Shown here piece after piece: positions 1 to 8,961 of a stretch of 64,000 bases of DNA. Location: assembly GCA_031269995.1 (NCBI GenBank), contig JAISYI010000022.1:186001-250000 (forward strand), given 5' to 3'. The DNA is from Holosporaceae bacterium. GTDB lineage: Bacteria > Pseudomonadota > Alphaproteobacteria > UBA3830. Made by a program: the position numbers and the translations under genes. Positions within the stretch are counted from its first letter, which is position 1; the number at the start of each line of letters is the position of its first letter. Under the pieces are notes generated by a model, which was not told the DNA's origin, did not search any database, and worked only from the letters and a program-made list of their open reading frames with translations.

Positions 1-257
1 AATAGCTTGCGTGTCCTTTTGGGATCGTGATTCATGCGATTCGCAAGGCCATATTCAGGAATATGCATTTGATACATGAAGACTTCGCAGTCTTTCGATA
101 GCCCCGCGTAGGCATCCGTTAAACTCACCCTGTTCACGCGGAGAGACTTCACCTCGCTGCCGCGCAGAACGATTCCCGCTTCGATTTTCTCCAAAATCTC
201 ATAGTCATAGTTAGCACGGCGATTGAAGCCGATCTCTCTATATTGTGCGGGAGGCAT
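1..257 (-). CDS. smpB: SsrA-binding protein SmpB (C-terminal part beyond window edge)
   Basis: SmpB binds tmRNA and takes it to stalled ribosomes for trans-translation. The visible N-terminal 85 residues begin MPPAQYREIGFNRRANYDYEI and contain the family features EAGIVLRGSEVKSLR and NRMNHDPKRTRKL, which place the tmRNA-binding OB fold. The ATG at 257 overlaps the stop of dapA by one base (TAATG), so the two genes are translationally coupled. The gene runs off the left edge, so its C-terminal tail cannot be judged. Identification is from directly read motifs. Confidence 0.93.
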   Translation of the reverse strand, partial: MPPAQYREIGFNRRANYDYEILEKIEAGIVLRGSEVKSLRVNRVSLTDAYAGLSKDCEVFMYQMHIPEYGLANRMNHDPKRTRKL

Positions 258-1132
258 TAGGCGGCATTCTCCAACCATCCGATGAGGAATTCATCTATCT
301 TGGAGCGCAGACCCTCACTTATCGAAGTTAAGGGAGCCCGCAGTTCGTTCACAATAAATCCCATTCTACTCAGAGCGTATTTGACCGGAGCTGGATTTGG
401 CTCCGCAAACATAAGTTCGTGCAGCAACGCAATGCGGTCTCTCAGCGCACGAAAACCGCCAAGATTGCCCTGTTGAAATTCATTATACATGCTAACGCAC
501 AAGGATGGAGCGACGTTGGCACTGACGGAAATTACACCGTTAGCCCCCATAGCCAATGCTCCTCCAGCAACATCATCGTTTCCGGACAAAAAGGAAAAAC
601 CATCCCGCACTACTGCTCTCCACAGAGAAAACCGAGATAAATCCAGAGAACACTCCTTTATTGCGACTACGTTTTCTAGATCGCACAGACGTCTAAAGGT
701 GTCAAATCCAATATCTGCACCGACACGCGATGGATTATTATACAGAATTATATCTCGCGATGTAGCAGAACTTAATGTGCGAAAATGCTCGTATATCTGA
801 TGCTGGGATGGTTTTACATAGAATGGACAAATGCAGAGAAAATAATCCACATGCTCTTCCATTTGTTTAATGAGTTGGACACAGTCTTCCGTTGTCGAAT
901 TCACTATTCCGCCAACCAGCTTTACTCTGCCACAGTTAACTGCTGCGGCGATCCTGACTAGTTTCACCTTCTCCGCCATTGACAGCGAGAGAGATTCCCC
1001 TGTGGACCCGCAGACAGCCACTCCCGAAACGCCAGAATCCGCAATGTGATCGATGTACCTTTCGAAAGCCTCAACATCCACATGCCCGTCTCGAAACGGC
1101 GAAACGACAGCGGCAATGTACCCAGTAAGCAT
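257..1132 (-). CDS. dapA: 4-hydroxy-tetrahydrodipicolinate synthase DapA
   Basis: DapA condenses pyruvate and aspartate semialdehyde in the first committed step to lysine and meso-diaminopimelate, the peptidoglycan cross-linking residue. The 291-residue length is normal. The pyruvate-binding GSTGE motif is at residues 42-46, YNNPSR with the catalytic Tyr at 131-136, and the Schiff-base Lys at 159 in VAIKE. It starts directly after the ybjN stop (TAG then ATG) and overlaps smpB by one base, so ybjN-dapA-smpB form one minus-strand unit. Retaining it fits a cell with its own peptidoglycan. Confidence 0.95.
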   Translation of the reverse strand: MLTGYIAAVVSPFRDGHVDVEAFERYIDHIADSGVSGVAVCGSTGESLSLSMAEKVKLVRIAAAVNCGRVKLVGGIVNSTTEDCVQLIKQMEEHVDYFLCICPFYVKPSQHQIYEHFRTLSSATSRDIILYNNPSRVGADIGFDTFRRLCDLENVVAIKECSLDLSRFSLWRAVVRDGFSFLSGNDDVAGGALAMGANGVISVSANVAPSLCVSMYNEFQQGNLGGFRALRDRIALLHELMFAEPNPAPVKYALSRMGFIVNELRAPLTSISEGLRSKIDEFLIGWLENAA

Positions 1133-1600
1133 CTACGCCTCTCCGATAGTCTCAAGGAACATCGAAGAAATTTCTGGAACTTCTTTATCTTCAATAATAA
1201 GGGAAAAATAGTGATAAAAGTGATTACACTCCCCACGAATTAGTTGAATTATGGATTGTATTATCTCCTCATCTGCAAGAAACGATGAAACAAAAGGGAT
1301 CGCCAGACTATATACGATGCAATTGCTAACGGATATCAGATCGAAATGCCCAATCCAAATCCTTTCATTGGCCCTGATTATCGCGTCCATTATGGAAACA
1401 CGCTTCTTTTTCGGCACTCGAAGGTTCATGTCGCAGGAAAAATAAATCATTTCGTAGTCAGATTTCAAAACAACCGAAAGTATATATTTAGGCCTGTCGG
1501 CCTTTAGATGAATTGATATCTCATTATCCCCCATTCTGCTAAAACTAAGATTCATCTTAGCGGCCAAGGCCTCTGTTATATCAATTGGATTAGCGCTCAA
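1133..1600 (-). CDS. YbjN domain-containing protein
   Basis: This is a YbjN-family protein of the alphaproteobacterial type; the family has a fold related to type III secretion chaperones, and its role is not well defined. Family features are NPID near the start, the FSCDMNLRVPKKKR stretch, ANERIWIGHFDL, and the terminal MFLETIGEA. I place the start at the TTG at 1600 because a strong AAGGGGG ribosome site lies six bases upstream and this gives about 155 residues, the usual size. An in-frame TTG at 1705 would add 35 residues with no family match. The gene lies immediately upstream of dapA. Confidence 0.8.
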   Translation of the reverse strand: MSANPIDITEALAAKMNLSFSRMGDNEISIHLKADRPKYILSVVLKSDYEMIYFSCDMNLRVPKKKRVSIMDAIIRANERIWIGHFDLISVSNCIVYSLAIPFVSSFLADEEIIQSIIQLIRGECNHFYHYFSLIIEDKEVPEISSMFLETIGEA

Positions 1601-1764
1601 TGCGGTCCCCCTTAATGCAAAAGCTGAGAATATCACAAATTTTTCCGCCAGGAAATCATGGAAGATGATGATAGTTGATCCCATCTGATAATATATTAAG
1701 TGCAAATTGAATTTTTATCCAAATATTGTTAGCGTTTTTTTTCCTTTGAGGGGGTTAGAAAGAT

Positions 1765-2763
1765 ATGCTTTTGGTTTTTCCTGGACAGGGATCCCAGGAA
1801 GTCGGAATGGGAAAAGGTCTGTACGATGCATTTTCAACGGCCAGAAATGTTTTTCACGAGGTCGATGATGCAATTTCTTTCTTTCTGTCTCGAGTGATTT
1901 TTGATGGTCCAGAAGACACACTAAGAGCAACGGAAAATGCCCAGCCGGCTCTCATGGCCATCAGTATGGCCTTTACAAGGGTTCTAGAGAAGGAATACGG
2001 GATAAACATCGCCTCAAAGGCGAAATTTTTGGCAGGGCATTCGCTTGGAGAGTACACAGCTTTGTGCGTCGGTGGAGTACTTACCCTTCCAGACACAGCT
2101 AAAATCCTGAGAATACGTGGTGCAGCTATGTCGTCGGCATGTCCGACGGGAAGGGGGGCGATGGCCGCTATTCTTGGGTTATCTCTAGCGAATATCGAGA
2201 GAATTATTGCCGAATATGATGCTGAAAAAAAGGGAAAAGCGACTGCAGAAGCAAATATAACGGTGAAGACAATGCCAGTTGTGCCGATAGAATCGGTTTT
2301 GCAAATAGCCAACGACAATTGCGATGGACAAGTGGTAATCAGCGGGAATAGCGAGGCTGTGACCTGGGCAATCAGGAAGGCGATTGAGGCAAAAGCTCGT
2401 CGTGCAGTACTCCTGGACGTCAGTGGTCCATTTCATTGTCAGTTAATGAATCGAGCGGTTTCTGATGTTGCCGCAGCTTTGGAGCAAGCGAATTTTTCTC
2501 CGCCAGTTTGCCCAATTATTTCAAATGTTACCGCCAGGGCGGAGATTGATGGTTTTCGCCAGTTTTTGTTGAAGCAGATCGTACAACGTGTAAGATGGCG
2601 AGAAAGCATTCTATTCGCTGAAGCCAATTCCATAACCCACTGCGTTGAAATAGGCGCAGGCAGAGTTCTTACAGGATTGGTTAGGCGCATTTGTCCTCAG
2701 ATGGAATTAACGAACGTATGTGATGTCAATGCACTCGATGAATTTGCAAAAAAAATTACCTAA
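1765..2763 (+). CDS. fabD: Malonyl-CoA:ACP transacylase FabD
   Basis: FabD moves the malonyl group from CoA to acyl carrier protein and so feeds fatty-acid elongation. The oxyanion-loop GQGSQ is at residues 7-11, the nucleophile elbow GHSLGE at 91-96 (Ser93), Arg118 in RIRGA, and the catalytic His224 in GPFHCQ. At 332 residues it is slightly longer than the usual 310, with a charged insertion around residues 153-175. A GAGGGGG ribosome site precedes the ATG. It stands alone on the plus strand, divergent from the ybjN-dapA-smpB unit and without fabG or acpP next to it. Confidence 0.95.
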   Translation: MLLVFPGQGSQEVGMGKGLYDAFSTARNVFHEVDDAISFFLSRVIFDGPEDTLRATENAQPALMAISMAFTRVLEKEYGINIASKAKFLAGHSLGEYTALCVGGVLTLPDTAKILRIRGAAMSSACPTGRGAMAAILGLSLANIERIIAEYDAEKKGKATAEANITVKTMPVVPIESVLQIANDNCDGQVVISGNSEAVTWAIRKAIEAKARRAVLLDVSGPFHCQLMNRAVSDVAAALEQANFSPPVCPIISNVTARAEIDGFRQFLLKQIVQRVRWRESILFAEANSITHCVEIGAGRVLTGLVRRICPQMELTNVCDVNALDEFAKKIT

Positions 2764-2981
2764 AAACAACGTGAAAGCCTTTTATACAGTGAATAATTAA
2801 AGAGCGTAAGAGGATACATTGCTACGATTGTTTTTGAGGAAAAATAAGCATAATAAGAAGAAAATATCATGTATTTGCATCAAGCGTCTGCACATACAGG
2901 AAAATCCTAAATTTTGAGTAATTAACACTATTTTTACTAGTAATTGAATAATTTATTCGCAGCAGCCTAGGAAGTCGCAAG

Positions 2982-3557
2982 TTGTTAGCGTGGTTAATAT
3001 TTGGTTTGATCTTGTCGATCGTTTGTCTCTGCGATTTTATGTTTTTTCGCATAGAAAATGAGTATGTCTTGGCGCTGATGATTCTCTACATCCTTTCCTT
3101 CGTAAGTGGAGTGTTGGGAGATAACTTCGGCAGCGGTTTTTCCACAGCAGCCACAACATTTGCCCTAACTTTGGTTTTAAATCGTTTTAATCTGATTGGA
3201 GGTGGTGATATAAAACTGCTGTTTCCTGTAATTTTGTTCTCTGAAAATTACCTCCATGTATTTTGGATGGGAATGTCTATTGGAGGGATAGTTCTTGCCG
3301 TTTTTTATCTGCTCTTCAATCATCAAATTTTTTTCATTAGACGAAGTATGGTTCACTCCCTGTATTCACTGAGCAGAAGTCGAAATAAATCGCGACTATT
3401 AAACTTTGCTTTACCTTCGCTACGTAGGATCGACAAGAGGGTTGTTGCACTGAGGAAATACACAGCAAGCACAGCGCGACGCGAAATACCCTATGGGATA
3501 GCGATATCCTGTGGTGGATTTTGTGTGATTTTTGAGCACTTGTTGACTAGGTGGTAG
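2982..3557 (+). CDS. cpaA: Tad pilus prepilin peptidase CpaA (TadV)
   Basis: CpaA is the membrane aspartyl protease (family A24) that cleaves Flp prepilins and TadE/F pseudopilins. The two active-site Asp motifs are visible: CDFMFFRIEN near residue 18 and GGGDIKLL near residue 74, among several hydrophobic segments. The start is a TTG at 2982 preceded by AGGA. A C-terminal extension of about 60 residues rich in Arg and Ser (residues 120-175) follows the usual core before a last hydrophobic segment. It is the first gene of the Tad operon; the stop is one base before cpaB. Confidence 0.88.
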   Translation: MLAWLIFGLILSIVCLCDFMFFRIENEYVLALMILYILSFVSGVLGDNFGSGFSTAATTFALTLVLNRFNLIGGGDIKLLFPVILFSENYLHVFWMGMSIGGIVLAVFYLLFNHQIFFIRRSMVHSLYSLSRSRNKSRLLNFALPSLRRIDKRVVALRKYTASTARREIPYGIAISCGGFCVIFEHLLTRW

Positions 3558-3558
3558 T

Positions 3559-5097
3559 ATGGACGGAAGAAGAGACATCCTTCCCATGATAATAGCTGCA
3601 GCCGTTGCATTGGTTGTCACAGTGCTTGTGCGGTGGCTAATCTCTTCCAATTACGTAGCTCCTCCGGAGCAGCGGGCGCAGCAAAAAGAAGTGTCAATGC
3701 CTGACATCCCTCTTATGGTGAAAGAGATGAAGAAAGAAAAGGATGGTCAGGTTTTAGTTGTGGCAAAAGATATCAAAAAAGACGATAAGATAATCATAGC
3801 TAACCTGTCTTGGAAGAAATGGCCCCAAAGCGCCATGCAACCCTATTTTATTGCCAAGGATGAGAAGGACACTCCCCTTAATAACAAGGAAGACTATAAT
3901 AACGCGCTAAAAATGTGGGCAGCAACCAACATTCCAGCTGGTGCGCCGATTGCCATACGTATGCTCACCAAAGAGGATCCAGCGGAAAGAAAAAGAAAAG
4001 ATGAAGAAGAGAAAAAAAAGGAGGAAGAAAAAAAAGAAAAAGAACGCAAAGAAACTGAAAAATCCTCCATCAGAAAAGGTATGCGGGCTGTAACATTTGC
4101 AGTAGATCAAAAATCTTCAGGTGCGGCTTCTCTGCTATCTCCAGGTGACCTGGTCGATATTCTTATCATCACGCGCCTTGGTGGAGAAAGGGCAAGAACT
4201 TACAAATATAAATCGCTGAGGGTTATTGCCATCGATGGACGCACTCTACAGGAACAGAGCAAAAAACAGCAAAAGAAGGACGATGGATTGTTCAGCGGAC
4301 TGGGGAAAGTCGGGAATCTGCTTGGTCCGCAAAACGTAACTTTGGAAGTTAAAGAAAATCTAGTGGAACCCATGCTTCGTCGCGCTGGAAACAATGGAAT
4401 AATTCTGTCCGTGCGCAACCAAGAAGATCAAGTTGATAAGGATGCCGGCGAAGAGGAATTAGATGAGGATGGAGATTTCGCCGAAAACGCGCTTCTGCAG
4501 AACATGATTAATATAAATCGCTCTTCCAGCTCGCTGGAGATCTTGGAAAGGGCCAAAAGCAGCAAGGATACCGCCAAGCGAGGGCAATTTGCGCTGATAG
4601 ACAGTATGTACGCCATAGGAGGGAGTGGGCACAGGAAAAAACTGGAGGCAAGCAAAAGGCGTAAAGATGAATTTTCTGCAGTTATCCAAAACATGAACAA
4701 AGTAAACAGTGCCAAAAGTGCTAAAGATCTGTTGGAAAAACGCCAGAAAATAACTTCGATAATCCAATGTTTTAACTCTGTGGGAGGCGGAGCGAATATC
4801 ATCAGACAGATGGCAAGAGAAGAGCAGCAGGAAGCCTCCAGCGGAGTGGTTAAACGTAGACTTCCATTCCCAGAGACTGGAAGATACGAAGTTGTCAGCG
4901 GAAAGATTAGGGGAAAGAAAAAATCGAAGAAGGAAAAGAAAGGAACAGAGGGAGATGAGGAGGAAGATGCGCGGGTAGTGGTTATACATCGGCTGTTGAA
5001 ATCAACTGAGGTACCGTTTGACTTGAATGGAAAGAGGGTGGAGGCAAAGGACTTATCGCAGAGCCTCCCTGGCTCGCCTTCTACGCCGATCCTATAG
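3559..5097 (+). CDS. cpaB: Flp pilus assembly protein CpaB (RcpC), enlarged
   Basis: CpaB is the inner-membrane-anchored periplasmic protein of Tad pilus machines and is thought to help gate or stabilise the CpaC secretin. A membrane segment spans residues 10-29. The SAF-like domain follows at about 62-135 and the RcpC core at 174-288 (LSPGDLVDILI, NVTLEV). Two features are unusual. A Lys/Glu-only stretch at 138-168 splits SAF from RcpC, and an extension of about 220 residues follows residue 290, making the protein 512 residues against about 270-300 in relatives. The extension ends with another Lys/Glu-rich block and IHRLLKSTEVPF. Confidence 0.85.
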   Translation: MDGRRDILPMIIAAAVALVVTVLVRWLISSNYVAPPEQRAQQKEVSMPDIPLMVKEMKKEKDGQVLVVAKDIKKDDKIIIANLSWKKWPQSAMQPYFIAKDEKDTPLNNKEDYNNALKMWAATNIPAGAPIAIRMLTKEDPAERKRKDEEEKKKEEEKKEKERKETEKSSIRKGMRAVTFAVDQKSSGAASLLSPGDLVDILIITRLGGERARTYKYKSLRVIAIDGRTLQEQSKKQQKKDDGLFSGLGKVGNLLGPQNVTLEVKENLVEPMLRRAGNNGIILSVRNQEDQVDKDAGEEELDEDGDFAENALLQNMININRSSSSLEILERAKSSKDTAKRGQFALIDSMYAIGGSGHRKKLEASKRRKDEFSAVIQNMNKVNSAKSAKDLLEKRQKITSIIQCFNSVGGGANIIRQMAREEQQEASSGVVKRRLPFPETGRYEVVSGKIRGKKKSKKEKKGTEGDEEEDARVVVIHRLLKSTEVPFDLNGKRVEAKDLSQSLPGSPSTPIL

Positions 5098-5148
5098 AGT
5101 CAAAGCAATAAAGGCGAATTTTTGTGTAGTGTATGTGGAGAGCGTAGT

Positions 5149-6888
5149 ATGAGAGAAAAGAGTTTCATCATCGCATTAGGCCTGCTTCTGGCAGGCCTTG
5201 TCGACGGAAGGCTCGTCTACGCCGAAGCGAATGAGTCGACTCTTAACGAGGATGAGCCTACCGAACAACTAGGTGAAAATGTTGAGAGCGCCATAGAACA
5301 GTACGATGATAATAACGCAGACGAAATACGGCGCTCCGATGAGAAACCGAAGAGTAGGAAGCCATTAAACAAGGAAAGAGTAAACACAGAGCGATCTGGA
5401 AATAATAAAGAAGAAGCCGCTAAGCAGCCATACGAAAAAGTGAAGACTGGGGAGCCGCCTAATGTGAAGGCATCTCCAACCAAACAATTAGACGCAAAAA
5501 GAAAAGCAATAAGCCGGGCGAAGGAGACACCGAAACCCGATGTAGCCGGGGTAAAGCCTAATCAAGCAGAAATGGATTACGCGGGCGTCATAGTGAAAGA
5601 AATCGAATTACATTCTGTAAATTTTATCAAACTCAAGGAAAAAGCCAGCGAGATTTTTATTCCTAATCCCAAAGTAGCCGATATAGAGATGCTGAGCGAC
5701 ACTTCCCTTTATCTGACAGGACTAAATCCTGGAGTAACTCTCCTTGTCGTGCATAGTGAACAAGGAAAAATCATAGCAAATTATCAAATAAGGGTAACCT
5801 ACCCATTGCGTGAGGTAAAAAGAGCGCTTGCTGAGGTATATCCGGAAGCAGAAATCGATATAATCTCTCTAGAAGATTCTGTGGTCATTAGGGGAAAGGT
5901 GGATTCTCCAGAAATGGCAGCAGAAGCGCAGGAGCTTGTTGGACGCATTATAAATAACGCGAAAATCATAAATAAATTGGTCATTGAGACCTCTACGCAG
6001 GTTCTGCTTAAGGTGAAGGTGGCTGAGGTCTCTAGGGATTTTGAAAAGAAGCTTGGAATTGATTGGAAAGCTCTTTCCTTTGGGAAATCGGCTGGCGGAA
6101 TGCACTATGGATTCGTTGGAGGAAACGCTTCTGTGTTTCCAGTATATACAGCCGACGTTGGTGAGCTAAAAACTAATATGGACGCCGGCGCAGCAGGGGG
6201 AACTGTCACTGGAGGACGTTGGGTTATGCACAATGGTGGAGATAACGGACTGTCGGCTCTGTTGGAGGCCATTGCTGCCGAGAGCTTTGCATCCGTCTTA
6301 GCAGAACCGACATTGGTGGCTTTGTCGGGAAAAACTGCTGTATTCAAAGCTGGCGGAGAGCAAGGCTACACTGTTACCCAGCCGGGTACTAATACGAATA
6401 CCACGGAGTTTAAAGAATGGGGAACTTCCATAGAGTTTACTCCGATCGTTTTAGCTGAGGATAGGATTACAATCACCGTAAAACCATCGGTCAGCACACT
6501 TTCGACAACTAGAGAGGGAGCGGTGCCGTCATTAACAACAAAGGAGGCCTCCACCACCGTTGAGCTGGGAAGTGGACAGAGCCTTGCAATAGCAGGCTTA
6601 CTGCAAAAAACGAAGAGTACCTCCGCGCAGGAGGTACCGTTCCTGGCTGATTTACCGCTGGTGGGGCCACTATTCAGGAAATCAACGTTAATCTCGTCTG
6701 AAAAGGAGCTCGTTATAATCGTCACTCCCTACGTTGTTAAACCATCCTCAAAGAGGTTGAAAACGCCCACAGAAATGGCGCCTCGCCTATACTCTCCGCT
6801 GGAGTCAATTTTGATGAGAAAGTTCCATCCGAAAGCACAAAGCGGAAGGTTACAAAAAGTACATAGCGCTGGTTTTTCGGTTATGTAG
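5149..6888 (+). CDS. cpaC: Type II/IV secretin CpaC (RcpA), Tad pilus outer-membrane channel
   Basis: CpaC forms the outer-membrane ring through which the Flp pilus passes. After a signal peptide (hydrophobic residues 6-17, YAEA at the end) comes a hydrophilic, low-complexity region of about 110 residues. Then come the N0/BON-type domain (IPNPKVADIEML, VVIRGKVDS) and the secretin domain with AEPTLVALSGKTA and the terminal VPFLADLPLVGPLFRKS. I chose the ATG at 5149 because GGAG lies eight bases upstream and the signal peptide follows at once; a TTG at 5122 has no such site. It lies between cpaB and cpaD in the operon. Confidence 0.92.
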   Translation: MREKSFIIALGLLLAGLVDGRLVYAEANESTLNEDEPTEQLGENVESAIEQYDDNNADEIRRSDEKPKSRKPLNKERVNTERSGNNKEEAAKQPYEKVKTGEPPNVKASPTKQLDAKRKAISRAKETPKPDVAGVKPNQAEMDYAGVIVKEIELHSVNFIKLKEKASEIFIPNPKVADIEMLSDTSLYLTGLNPGVTLLVVHSEQGKIIANYQIRVTYPLREVKRALAEVYPEAEIDIISLEDSVVIRGKVDSPEMAAEAQELVGRIINNAKIINKLVIETSTQVLLKVKVAEVSRDFEKKLGIDWKALSFGKSAGGMHYGFVGGNASVFPVYTADVGELKTNMDAGAAGGTVTGGRWVMHNGGDNGLSALLEAIAAESFASVLAEPTLVALSGKTAVFKAGGEQGYTVTQPGTNTNTTEFKEWGTSIEFTPIVLAEDRITITVKPSVSTLSTTREGAVPSLTTKEASTTVELGSGQSLAIAGLLQKTKSTSAQEVPFLADLPLVGPLFRKSTLISSEKELVIIVTPYVVKPSSKRLKTPTEMAPRLYSPLESILMRKFHPKAQSGRLQKVHSAGFSVM

Positions 6889-6900
6889 TCGGAGGTAGTC

Positions 6901-7668
6901 GTGGCGAGAAATATAGAACTAACAAAAATCGTAGATACCTTTGCTAGTGCGGCGTCGTTTGCGATTGCAGTCGGATTACTTCTCTGTGGCTGCGATAAAC
7001 AGAGGCAGTATCGACCAAAAAACGACGACTATGTTCCTGAAACATCACGAATCGAGACTAGAGAAGTAAAACGAGTCTATTTTTTCGTTACCCCTCCGAA
7101 TTTTGAAATTTCCCCAAGCACTGCTACCTCCATGGGCAGAGTTCTAAGAGAAGCCCACAACACAGGCATTGAAAATGTCGGATATTTGCTAGTTTCCAAT
7201 CAGCCTATCACCGCCAAAATCCAGGATAGAGCAAGAAACCAAATTCATAGGGTAATGTGTGAGAATGGATTCATAAGCAGTCGCATTTCCGACTCGGGAG
7301 TATGCGTTTATAACGATGCCAAGGTTGGCATTAGGATCGAGATACTACGGTATGATGTAAAAGAACCAGATTGCAGCATATGGTCCGAATATATCGGAGA
7401 TATTGATACAAGTAAAAATCTACCAAAGTATAGCGCGTCCACGGCCTATAACATGGCGCAGATGATCTCAAACAAGGGTGACCTTGTTATGCCGCGCAAA
7501 TACAAGGGTCAGGAGACCAGCAAGGCAATTGCAGCGATGGGAAAAGCTGGCTCTAGCGGAGGAGGATCCGGTGCAAGCAGCATCAGTAGCGCAGGATCCA
7601 CTGGAGGCAGCGCTAGTAGTAGCGCCATTAGTAGTAGCAGCAGTGGTAGCAGCGCTGGAATAAAGTAA
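6901..7668 (+). CDS. cpaD: CpaD family pilus assembly lipoprotein
   Basis: CpaD is the outer-membrane lipoprotein that accompanies the CpaC secretin. It starts at a GTG after CGGAGG. A hydrophobic stretch ends in a lipobox LLCGC with the lipidated Cys at residue 31. The family core follows, including DCSIWSEY and a Tyr-Asn-Met-Ala segment near residue 183. The last 40 residues are almost only Ser, Gly and Ala, encoded by repeated AGC/AGT/GGC codons; such a tail is not part of the CpaD family core. It sits between cpaC and cpaE. Confidence 0.85.
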   Translation: MARNIELTKIVDTFASAASFAIAVGLLLCGCDKQRQYRPKNDDYVPETSRIETREVKRVYFFVTPPNFEISPSTATSMGRVLREAHNTGIENVGYLLVSNQPITAKIQDRARNQIHRVMCENGFISSRISDSGVCVYNDAKVGIRIEILRYDVKEPDCSIWSEYIGDIDTSKNLPKYSASTAYNMAQMISNKGDLVMPRKYKGQETSKAIAAMGKAGSSGGGSGASSISSAGSTGGSASSSAISSSSSGSSAGIK

Positions 7669-7691
7669 ACGAAGTAGAAAAGGGGAGTTTC

Positions 7692-8942
7692 ATGGCCGGC
7701 AGTCCGTTATCTGATAAACTTTATAACGTTATAGGATTCTTGGGCGATCCAGTATCAGAGCAGTTGTTGAATAATGCAATTAAAGACTCAGGAATGTCGT
7801 TTGCGGAAGCCAGGCAGGGAAATGTTTCAAGCATTATTAGTTTTTTAAAGGAACATCGGGCGCCAAAAGTTCTAATGATCGATATCTCCGATTCCGAACT
7901 TCCACTCGGGGACGTGGCAAAAATAAAAGAGTTTTGCTCTCCCGATGTGAACATTATTACCATTGGAAGCCGTAACGATGTTGGATTGTTTCGAGATTTT
8001 ATGGCTATGGGTGTCTCCGATTATTTGATAAAACCCCTCAGCAACAACCTGTTGCGCCACGCGATTGAGGTCGCTAACGGAACTACCCGCAGAGGCGTCG
8101 GAAAAACCGGCAAAATGATATATGTCACCAGCTCAGTGGGGGGAGCCGGATCCACAACGGTAGCAACTAATATCGCCTGGATTCTGGCCAACCGCCACTT
8201 TAAACGCACTGCAATTGTGGATGTGGATTTCGCCTATGGCACTGCGAATTTGATGCTGGATGTTAAAACGGAGAACAGTTACTTAGATGTATTAGAATCT
8301 TCTGATAAGGTTGATGACTACTTCGTAGATACAATTTTAAAGAAATGTGATCAACGGCTTTATTATCTCGGCGGATTAGTAGACCTTCTTAGGGGAATTA
8401 ATGCGGATGTCGAGGCATTCGAAGCTTTGATGGCTAATGTTAAAAAACATTTCAACTACATTATTGTGGATTCTCCGCGCGATATTAGCGGTATAAACAA
8501 AGCAAGCAGAGCAAAGACTGATTACTTTGTGATCATGGTAGAGATGAGCGTCGCGTCAGCCCAAAATACCGCACGAATGTTAGAATTTTTCTTCGCTGAG
8601 AATCCTGAAAGAAGAGTGATGGTAATAGCTAACAAAATTGGGTTATCCAGTGGGGGGGCAATTACGAAGGAGTCGTTTGAAAAAATCATCGATAGAAAGA
8701 TTGATTACTCTATGCCTCTAGATGAAAGCACCACATTGGCCGCAGCTAATATAGGGCAGCCGCTTGTAATGTCGGCTGGTCCACTGACGGACGTTTTAGA
8801 AAGTATAACAGACACTCTCATCGGGAAAAGAGAGGATCAGGAAGTTGCTGAAGCAGTCATTGAACAGCAGAAAAGCGCTATGGCTAAAATTAAACAGCTA
8901 ACGGCGGACGCCTTTGACAAATTTGTTGCGAAGTTAGGGTAA
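7692..8942 (+). CDS. cpaE: CpaE (TadZ), ParA/MinD-like localisation ATPase of the Tad pilus
   Basis: CpaE/TadZ marks the site of Tad pilus assembly. A degenerate receiver-like domain fills residues 10-130 and a MinD/ParA-type ATPase domain starts at about 140. The P-loop at 148-156 reads SVGGAGSTT: both the signature Lys and the P-loop Lys of MinD proteins are missing. Atypical Walker A motifs are known in the TadZ family, so this need not mean loss of function. The start has a GGGGAG ribosome site. It lies 23 bases after cpaD and 19 bases before cpaF. Confidence 0.9.
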   Translation: MAGSPLSDKLYNVIGFLGDPVSEQLLNNAIKDSGMSFAEARQGNVSSIISFLKEHRAPKVLMIDISDSELPLGDVAKIKEFCSPDVNIITIGSRNDVGLFRDFMAMGVSDYLIKPLSNNLLRHAIEVANGTTRRGVGKTGKMIYVTSSVGGAGSTTVATNIAWILANRHFKRTAIVDVDFAYGTANLMLDVKTENSYLDVLESSDKVDDYFVDTILKKCDQRLYYLGGLVDLLRGINADVEAFEALMANVKKHFNYIIVDSPRDISGINKASRAKTDYFVIMVEMSVASAQNTARMLEFFFAENPERRVMVIANKIGLSSGGAITKESFEKIIDRKIDYSMPLDESTTLAAANIGQPLVMSAGPLTDVLESITDTLIGKREDQEVAEAVIEQQKSAMAKIKQLTADAFDKFVAKLG

Positions 8943-8961
8943 CTAGCGGAAAGAGATAATT

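Noticed and set aside
2764-2981. A Flp pilin gene upstream of cpaA
   Set aside because: I translated the stretch and found no short frame with a GxxxxEY prepilin motif and helix.
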